From contig NZ_JASLGE010000062.1 in NCBI RefSeq assembly GCF_030150285.1, positions 1-11,159 of the forward strand: a stretch of 11,159 bases of DNA, in the 5' to 3' direction. Of this stretch, positions 6,071-11,159 are shown piece after piece. Numbering within the stretch: the stretch's first letter is position 1; each line of letters starts with the position of its first letter. Under the pieces are notes generated by a model. That model was not told the origin of the DNA. It saw only the letters and a list, made by a program, of their open reading frames with translations, and made no database searches. The position numbers and the translations under genes were made by a program. This DNA comes from Pseudomonas sp. (GTDB lineage: Bacteria > Pseudomonadota > Gammaproteobacteria > Pseudomonadales > Pseudomonadaceae).

Positions 6071-7687
6071 TTAAACAGCGGTGCTCAACCAGCCCTTGGC
6101 ACTCGCGATAAGCCTGTGGGTTATTCCAATAGCGTCGAGAAACCTTTGGTCGTGTGAGGTCACAACCAGCGTGCCGGTGTACTGATTGAGCCTATTTTCC
6201 AGCGCCAGCAAGGACACCAGATCGAGGTGATTGGCGGGCTCATCGAGCAATAACAACTGCGCAGGTTGTTCGGCATAGAACACACAGGCCATTGCCGCCT
6301 TCAGCCGTTCACCACCACTGAGTTGTGCACAGGGTCGATTCACCTGCTCGGCGCTGAGCCCTAATTGCGCCAGCCGGGTACGCAATTCACTCTCCGTGAG
6401 TTGCCGATTGAGTGCCTGCAACTGCTCCAGCACCGAACATTCAAGGTTCAGCAAGGCCAGGTGCTGATCAAGATAAGCTGTTTTCACACGGACATCCGCC
6501 TGCCCAGCCAGGATCGGTACTTGCCCAGCCAACACCTTGAGTACCGTTGATTTACCGCAGCCATTGGGGCCAAGCAAGGCAACCCGCTGGCCCCGACTCA
6601 GCGTAAGGCTGAGTGTGCGCAACGGTTCGAAGCCATACGGCAAGCGTGCTTCAACCAACTCGGCGATATGGGCAGCGTTGTGCTGGCTCGTTGTGGGGGC
6701 ATAGACAAACACGGCCTGCTGCTCTTCAACCAGGCTGGCAGCTTGCCTGACGCGTACCGACAACGCCTCGCGCGCGGCTTGCTGATGTTGCTGCCATTTG
6801 CCGCGGCTGTTTTGGCTGCGCTCCTTTTGGCGGCCCAGCAAAATCTTCGCCTGATTATGGGTGCCGGCGGATTTGTTGCCCCGTGCCTGTCTGCGTTCAA
6901 GCTGTTCAGCGTGCGCGCGCAACCGTTGTTCTTGCCGGTGTCGTTCCAGTTTCGCGTGGGCCAGTTGCTGTTCGGCGGCGGATTGCTGCTGGGCTTTGGC
7001 CTGTGCATAAAACGAATAACCACCACCATAGCTGGTCAGCCCCAAGGCTGAGAGTTCGAGAATGCGCGTCATCGTCTCCAGCAACTCTCGGTCATGGCTG
7101 ATCACCAGCAACGCCTTGGGCCAATGGCTGAGTTGCGCCTGCAGTGCCAGGCGCTGCTCACGGTCCAGATGATTGGTCGGTTCATCCAGAATCAGCAGAT
7201 CGGCGTGTGACATAAACGCCCCCATCAGTGCGACACGCATGGCTTCGCCGCCGCTGAGCCGTAGGGTCGGGGTCGAAGGCGTGAGGTGCTGGAGGTTGTT
7301 GTGGGCCAGTTGGTCGAGCAACTGTTGGCGAATGTTCCACTGCTCGCCCACCGCGTCAAAGTCCGTTTGTGCGGTACTGCCCTGCTCGATGCGTTCCAGC
7401 GCGTTGATGATGGGTTGCACACCGGCCAAATCAGCGACCGTCTGCCCGGTGGCATGGGTGATGTGCTGCTTGAGGTAATACACCTTTGCGGTGTGCAGGC
7501 AGCGCCCTGCGGTAGGAGATACATCCCCGGCAATCAGACGAGCCAATACACTTTTACCCACACCATTACGGCCGACCAGGCCGGTGTGGCGCTGATCGAG
7601 ATGCAGGTTGAGGTCAGAAAACAACGGGCTGCCATCGGGCAACTGATAAGAAACGCCTTCCAGCGTTACACAGGTAGCGTGAGTCAT
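6071..7687 (-). CDS. ABC-F family ATPase (ribosome-acting, two ATP-binding cassettes)
   Basis: A protein of 538 residues with two ABC ATPase domains and no membrane segment, which is the ABC-F layout; members bind the ribosomal E site as translation factors or antibiotic-protection proteins. Domain 1 has Walker A GRNGVGKS (39-46), signature LSGGE (144-148), Walker B LLILDEPTNHLD (164-175) with catalytic Glu169, and His198. The linker at about 225-335 is rich in Gln, Arg, Ala and helical. Domain 2 has GPNGCGKS (373-380), LSGGE (456-460), LLLLDEPANHLD (478-489) with Glu483, and His512. The ABC-F motif EPTNHLD is thus EPANHLD in domain 2. ATG at 7685-7687 is chosen for its GGAG site five bases upstream (7693-7696). 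An upstream TTG (7733-7735) has no such support. I cannot place it in a named subfamily. It is not part of the usual mnmE-mnmG neighbourhood, so it looks like an accessory insertion. Confidence 0.93.
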   Translation of the reverse strand: MTHATCVTLEGVSYQLPDGSPLFSDLNLHLDQRHTGLVGRNGVGKSVLARLIAGDVSPTAGRCLHTAKVYYLKQHITHATGQTVADLAGVQPIINALERIEQGSTAQTDFDAVGEQWNIRQQLLDQLAHNNLQHLTPSTPTLRLSGGEAMRVALMGAFMSHADLLILDEPTNHLDREQRLALQAQLSHWPKALLVISHDRELLETMTRILELSALGLTSYGGGYSFYAQAKAQQQSAAEQQLAHAKLERHRQEQRLRAHAEQLERRQARGNKSAGTHNQAKILLGRQKERSQNSRGKWQQHQQAAREALSVRVRQAASLVEEQQAVFVYAPTTSQHNAAHIAELVEARLPYGFEPLRTLSLTLSRGQRVALLGPNGCGKSTVLKVLAGQVPILAGQADVRVKTAYLDQHLALLNLECSVLEQLQALNRQLTESELRTRLAQLGLSAEQVNRPCAQLSGGERLKAAMACVFYAEQPAQLLLLDEPANHLDLVSLLALENRLNQYTGTLVVTSHDQRFLDAIGITHRLIASAKGWLSTAV

Positions 7688-7714
7688 ACGTACTCCAGAG
7701 ATGCACAGATCTAC

Positions 7715-7729
7715 CCCCTGTTGCAGGGG
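7715..7729 (-). other. Leader hairpin upstream of the ABC-F gene
   Basis: CCCCTG (7715-7720), loop TTG, CAGGGG (7724-7729): a perfect 6-base stem with a 3-base loop, about 19 bases before the ABC-F ribosome site. If transcribed from further upstream it would sit in the mRNA leader. No T-run follows, so it is not an obvious terminator. Confidence 0.45.
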
Positions 7730-7785
7730 AATCAAGAACTGGCCGCAAACTTCGCGGCGGCATCAATGGCGCATTGGACTAATAC

Positions 7786-7856
7786 CTGTAAGAGACGGGC
7801 TCGTCTCGCGATCTTTTAACAGATCATAAGATCGCGAGGCAAGCTCGATCCTACAG
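7786..7856. repeat. Inverted REP doublet (REPIN-like)
   Basis: Two REP-type units face each other between CTGTAAGAGACGGGCTCGTC on the left and the matching TCGATCCTACAG end on the right. The inner arms CTCGCGATCTT (7805-7815) and AAGATCGCGAG (7828-7838) pair perfectly over 11 bases around a 12-base centre. Each unit also has its own small palindrome (GAC...GTC at left, GAG-GCAAG-CTC at right). This matches the abundant extragenic REP family of fluorescent Pseudomonas, whose units read like GAGCAAGCTCGCGAT and are mobilised by RAYT transposases. It lies 11 bases after the mnmE stop and may also shield the mRNA end. Confidence 0.75.
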
Positions 7857-7867
7857 ATTGCTGGGCA

Positions 7868-9235
7868 TTATTTACCGATACAGAAGCTGGAGAAGATCCG
7901 CCCCAGCAGGTCATCCGAGCTGAATGCTCCGGTAATCTCGCCCAACGATTGCTGCGCCAGGCGTAAATCTTCGGCCAGCAATTCACCGGCACCCGCCAGC
8001 GTCAGTTGTGCCCGGCCATGTTCAAGGGCATTGCTGGCGTGCTGCAATGCCTCCAGGTGACGACGACGTGCGCTGAAGCTGCTTTCGGAGGTTTGCTCGT
8101 AGCCCATGCAGGCCTTGAGGTGCTCACGCAGCAAATCCAGACCTTCCGTTGATCGGGCACTCAGGCTGATCGTGACATGGCCATCGGTACTGACCTCAAG
8201 GCTGACAGGCTCACCGCTCAGGTCCGCCTTGTTACGAACCAACGTGACTTTGGCCGGGTCCGGGCGTTGTTGCAAAAACTCGGGCCATAAGGCGAAAGGG
8301 TCATCCGCCTCGGGTGCCGTCGCATCCACCACCAGCAGCACGCGATCGGCCTCACCAATAGCTTTGAGGGCCCGCTGCACGCCGATTTTCTCGACCTGAT
8401 CTTCGGTATCCCGCAGCCCGGCGGTGTCCACCACATGCAGGGGCATGCCGTCGATGTGGATATGTTCACGCAACACGTCGCGCGTGGTACCGGCGATTTC
8501 CGTCACGATAGCCGCTTCACGCCCGGCCAGCGCGTTGAGCAAGCTGGACTTGCCCGCGTTCGGTCGACCGGCAATCACCACCGTCATGCCATCGCGCAAC
8601 AAAGCGCCTTGGCCAGCCTCGCGTTTAACGGTGGATAACTCTTCGCGCACTTTGTCGAGCATGCCCAGTACATGGCCATCGGCCAGGAAATCGATTTCTT
8701 CTTCCGGGAAATCAATCGCCGCTTCAACGTAGATACGCAAAGCGATCAGTTGCTCGGTCAAGTTATGCACACGGTGTGAGAAAGCCCCCTGCAAAGAACG
8801 CAGTGCGTTACGCGCCGCCTGTGCAGAACTTGCCTCAATGAGGTCGGCAATGGCCTCGGCTTGTGCCAGATCGAGTTTGTCATTCAAGAATGCACGCTCA
8901 CTGAATTCGCCCGGGCGCGCTAAACGGCAACCCAGTTGAATGCACCGCTGCAGCAGCATATCGAGGACGATCGGGCCGCCGTGCCCCTGCAGTTCAAGCA
9001 CATCTTCGCCCGTAAAGGAGTTGGGCCCTGGAAAATACAGAGCAATGCCTTCATCCAATACTTCGCGGTTTTCGCCATAAAAAGGCCCGTAGTGGGCGTA
9101 ACGCGGTTTCAGCTCGCGCTCACTGAACGCGTGTGCCGCCTTGCTGGCCAGGGGACCGGAAATTCGTACGATTCCCACGCCACCTCGCCCTTGGGCGGTT
9201 GCCACAGCGGCAATCGTTTCAGCCGGAACACTCAT
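7868..9235 (-). CDS. mnmE: tRNA modification GTPase MnmE (TrmE)
   Basis: K+-dependent GTPase that works in complex with MnmG to modify wobble U34, supplying a one-carbon unit bound as folate. The protein is 455 residues, normal length. The N-terminal folate-binding domain covers about 1-120, starting MSVPAETIAAVATAQGRGG. The G domain is inserted in a helical domain: G1 GRPNAGKS (223-230), G2 GTTRD (249-253), G3 DTAG (270-273), G4 NKAD (335-338). It ends in the family signature FCIGK with Cys452. ATG at 9233-9235 matches family starts and has a GAGG site about 9 bases upstream; a TTG 12 codons earlier is unlikely. It sits downstream of yidC, separated by a terminator at 9269-9295. I see no clear promoter in the 33 bases left, so it may depend on readthrough or on a promoter I cannot recognise. 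Confidence 0.97.
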   Translation of the reverse strand: MSVPAETIAAVATAQGRGGVGIVRISGPLASKAAHAFSERELKPRYAHYGPFYGENREVLDEGIALYFPGPNSFTGEDVLELQGHGGPIVLDMLLQRCIQLGCRLARPGEFSERAFLNDKLDLAQAEAIADLIEASSAQAARNALRSLQGAFSHRVHNLTEQLIALRIYVEAAIDFPEEEIDFLADGHVLGMLDKVREELSTVKREAGQGALLRDGMTVVIAGRPNAGKSSLLNALAGREAAIVTEIAGTTRDVLREHIHIDGMPLHVVDTAGLRDTEDQVEKIGVQRALKAIGEADRVLLVVDATAPEADDPFALWPEFLQQRPDPAKVTLVRNKADLSGEPVSLEVSTDGHVTISLSARSTEGLDLLREHLKACMGYEQTSESSFSARRRHLEALQHASNALEHGRAQLTLAGAGELLAEDLRLAQQSLGEITGAFSSDDLLGRIFSSFCIGK

Positions 9236-9268
9236 AAAACAGGCCTCGAAAACAAAAGTGACGAATAG

Positions 9269-9295
9269 CAAAACGCCCCACTAGGGGGCGTTTTG
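9269..9295 (-). terminator. Strong hairpin terminator after yidC
   Basis: A perfect 11-base stem, CAAAACGCCCC (9269-9279) and GGGGCGTTTTG (9285-9295), with loop ACTAG. The A and T ends of the arms give a short T-run on either strand, so it can act in both directions. It starts 21 bases after the yidC stop and lies before mnmE. Confidence 0.8.
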
Positions 9296-9316
9296 AGTGG
9301 TGCGTATCAGAGTAAG

Positions 9317-11002
9317 TTACTCAGCTGCTTTTTTGGTAGCGGCTTCAACTTTACGCGTGATGTACCACTGTTGAGCGATGGACAAGCAGTTGTTCACAAC
9401 CCAGTACAGCACCAGACCAGCAGGGAACCACAGGAAGAAGAAGGTGAAGATGATCGGCATCAGCTTCATTACCTTGGCCTGCATCGGATCCGGCGGTGTC
9501 GGGTTCAGACGCTGCTGGATAAACATGGTTGCGCCCATGATGATCGGCAGAATAAAGAACGGGTCTTTAATCGACAGGTCGGTAATCCAGAGCATGAACG
9601 GCGCTTGGCGCATTTCAACGCTTTCCAGAAGTACCCAGTACAAGGACAGGAAGACCGGCATCTGCACCAGGATCGGCAAGCAGCCACCCAGCGGGTTGAT
9701 CTTTTCTTTCTTGTACAGCTCCATCATGGCTTGCGACATTTTTTGGCGATCATCACCGAACTGCTCTTTCAGAGCGGCCAGTTTTGGTGCCACAGCGCGC
9801 ATGCGAGCCATCGACTTATAGCTGGCGGCCGACAGAGGGAAGAAGATCCCTTTGATCAGCATGGTCAGGAAGATAATCGACCAACCCCAGTTACCCACCA
9901 GGCTGTGGATATGTTGCAGCAGCCAGAAAATAGGCTGTGCAATAAACCACAGAATGCCGTAGTCAACCGTCAGTTCCAGGCCTGGGGATAACTCTTTGAG
10001 TACGCCCTGGCTTTTTGGACCGGCATACAACGTCGCGCTGGTTTCAGCGGTTTTGCCCGGTTCAACCGTCAAGGTTGGGCCGGTGAAACCGATGATGTAG
10101 TTGCCTTGGTTGTCTTTGCGGGTTTGAACGACGTTGTTATCGCCTTTCTGCGGGATCCACGCGGTCACAAAGTAGTGCTGCAACCAAGCGACCCATCCGC
10201 CTTGAACGGTTTCTTTCAACTGCGCCTTGTCGATATCTTTCATCGACACTTTTTTGTACGGCTCTGCACTTGTCCACAGGGCAGCGCCCAGGTAAGTCGC
10301 AGTGCCGGTGGCGGTGCTGGAAGACGGATCGGAGCTGGCATCGCGCTTCAGTTGCGCGAACAGATTACCGTTCCACGGCTTATCGCTCTCGTTATCGATC
10401 AGATAGCTGACTTGAACATCGTACAGGCCACGCTTAAGCGTGAAACGTTTGATGTAGTTGATGCCGTTTTCGCTGAATTTCAGGTCAACGACCAACTCAT
10501 CCTGGCCGGGGGCCAGTTCGAAAGTCTTCTTTTCAGCGCTGAAAACCGGACGACCTGCAGGGCGAGCATCCGGACCGTCAACGCCGGTCAGGCCACTTTG
10601 TGCCAGGTAAGTACGCTCGTTGCCGTTATCGAACAACTGGAAAGGAACATCCGGATGGTCTTGGCGACGTGGGTACAGCGGCAGACGCAGCTGTGCAATA
10701 TCACCACCCTGTGGATCAATTGCGATATCCAGAACGTCAGTTTTTACGTTGATCAGGTCTTTGCTGGCAGCCACCGGGGTTTCGGTCGGTGTGCTGTTAT
10801 CAGCAGTGGCGCTAGGGACATCAGCACTGTTTGACGCGTTGTTACCTGAAACCGTGTCGGGCAAAGCCGATGCGGTATTGCTGCTGGCGGCAACATTCTG
10901 AGTCGGCAATGCAGCTTGGCCATAGTCCTGGTTCCATTTGAGAACCATAACGTAGGACACGACTGCAAGAGCGACGATCAGGATCGTGCGTTTAATATCC
11001 AT
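9317..11002 (-). CDS. yidC: Membrane protein insertase YidC (Oxa1 family)
   Basis: Inner-membrane insertase that folds and inserts membrane proteins alone or with SecYEG; F0 subunits are among its known clients. The protein is 561 residues, as in other pseudomonads. MDIKRTILIVALAVVSYVMV is the first membrane segment. A low-complexity Ala/Ser/Thr/Asn-rich linker follows at about 30-80, then the large periplasmic domain to about 340. The conserved five-segment Oxa1 core starts near 348. In it, Lys384 of LIKGIFFP takes the place of the groove arginine (Arg366) of the E. coli protein, a normal variation. The cytoplasmic loop follows, then LGGCLPILVQMPVFLSLYW at 438-456. The C-terminus is basic. 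ATG at 11000-11002 lies two bases after the yidD stop, so the two are co-transcribed and probably coupled. An upstream in-frame start at 11074 would run inside yidD and is rejected. Confidence 0.97.
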   Translation of the reverse strand: MDIKRTILIVALAVVSYVMVLKWNQDYGQAALPTQNVAASSNTASALPDTVSGNNASNSADVPSATADNSTPTETPVAASKDLINVKTDVLDIAIDPQGGDIAQLRLPLYPRRQDHPDVPFQLFDNGNERTYLAQSGLTGVDGPDARPAGRPVFSAEKKTFELAPGQDELVVDLKFSENGINYIKRFTLKRGLYDVQVSYLIDNESDKPWNGNLFAQLKRDASSDPSSSTATGTATYLGAALWTSAEPYKKVSMKDIDKAQLKETVQGGWVAWLQHYFVTAWIPQKGDNNVVQTRKDNQGNYIIGFTGPTLTVEPGKTAETSATLYAGPKSQGVLKELSPGLELTVDYGILWFIAQPIFWLLQHIHSLVGNWGWSIIFLTMLIKGIFFPLSAASYKSMARMRAVAPKLAALKEQFGDDRQKMSQAMMELYKKEKINPLGGCLPILVQMPVFLSLYWVLLESVEMRQAPFMLWITDLSIKDPFFILPIIMGATMFIQQRLNPTPPDPMQAKVMKLMPIIFTFFFLWFPAGLVLYWVVNNCLSIAQQWYITRKVEAATKKAAE

Positions 11003-11004
11003 GA

Positions 11005-11159
11005 TTACTCGGCCATCGAAGAAGAACGGGAGGTAGGGATAGGTGGAACCGGGTCGTAACCACCGGGATTCCACGGGTGACAGCGACCTAAACGACGAAA
11101 GGTCAGCCAGCCGCCGCGAAGAACGCCATGATTTTCGATGGCTTCCAACGCGTAGCAGG
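11005..11159 (-). CDS. yidD: Membrane protein insertion efficiency factor YidD, 5' end missing
   Basis: The last 50 codons of a small protein that assists YidC-dependent insertion. The frame runs from the right window edge to TAA at 11005-11007. The visible part carries the family motif GRCHPWNPGGYDPVP and the preceding CYALEAIENHG...GGWLTFRRL. The tail PTSRSSSMAE is short and polar. The full protein is about 80 residues, so roughly the first 30, including the amphipathic N-terminus, lie outside. It ends two bases before yidC. In this lineage rnpA and rpmH would be expected next to the right. Confidence 0.93.
   Translation of the reverse strand, partial: CYALEAIENHGVLRGGWLTFRRLGRCHPWNPGGYDPVPPIPTSRSSSMAE

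Noticed and set aside
5933..6157. Small plus-strand open frame (74 codons) in the gap beside the ABC-F gene
   Set aside because: It crosses the terminator hairpin and the ABC-F 3' end, has no convincing ribosome site and no recognisable similarity.

Overview
The window looks like the left flank of the chromosomal origin region of a fluorescent-type Pseudomonas (P. fluorescens, putida or syringae grade). Every confident gene is on the minus strand. Read in that direction the order is yidD (partial), yidC, mnmE, an ABC-F ATPase gene, mnmG, rsmG, parA, parB, atpI, atpB (partial). Apart from the ABC-F gene, this is the conserved pseudomonad series that runs from rpmH/rnpA near dnaA to the atp operon. 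The protein sequences, a REP-type hairpin between genes and the moderately high GC content all fit this assignment. The usual oriC (rpmH-dnaA intergenic) would lie just beyond the right end, so all genes would point away from it, co-directional with replication.

Layout from right to left: 11159-11005 holds the end of yidD. 11002-9317 is yidC, followed by a strong hairpin terminator at 9269-9295. 9235-7868 is mnmE. 7867-7688 is an intergenic stretch with a 71-bp inverted REP doublet (REPIN-like) and a leader hairpin. 7687-6071 is an ABC-F ATPase with its own terminator at 5976-5997. 5566-5975 is non-coding, with a cluster of DnaA boxes next to a very AT-rich tract and the mnmG promoter. 5565-2222 is a tight mnmG-rsmG-parA run continuing into parB (2212-1340). 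1339-1193 carries the promoter and leader of the atp operon. 1192-1 is atpI and the first 256 codons of atpB.

The genes fall into four functional groups. MnmE and MnmG together make the cmnm5 modification of tRNA U34, RsmG methylates 16S rRNA, and the ABC-F protein probably acts on the ribosome, so four genes concern decoding. ParA and ParB segregate the origin region. YidD and YidC insert membrane proteins, and subunits of the F0 sector such as AtpB are typical YidC clients. AtpI and AtpB begin the ATP synthase operon.

Most of the window is ordinary core genome. The parts worth a second look are the DnaA-box cluster with an AT-rich tract upstream of mnmG, the excess of perfect DnaA boxes in this window (several inside coding sequence), and the ABC-F gene that separates mnmG from its partner mnmE. 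I see no clearly undescribed system.
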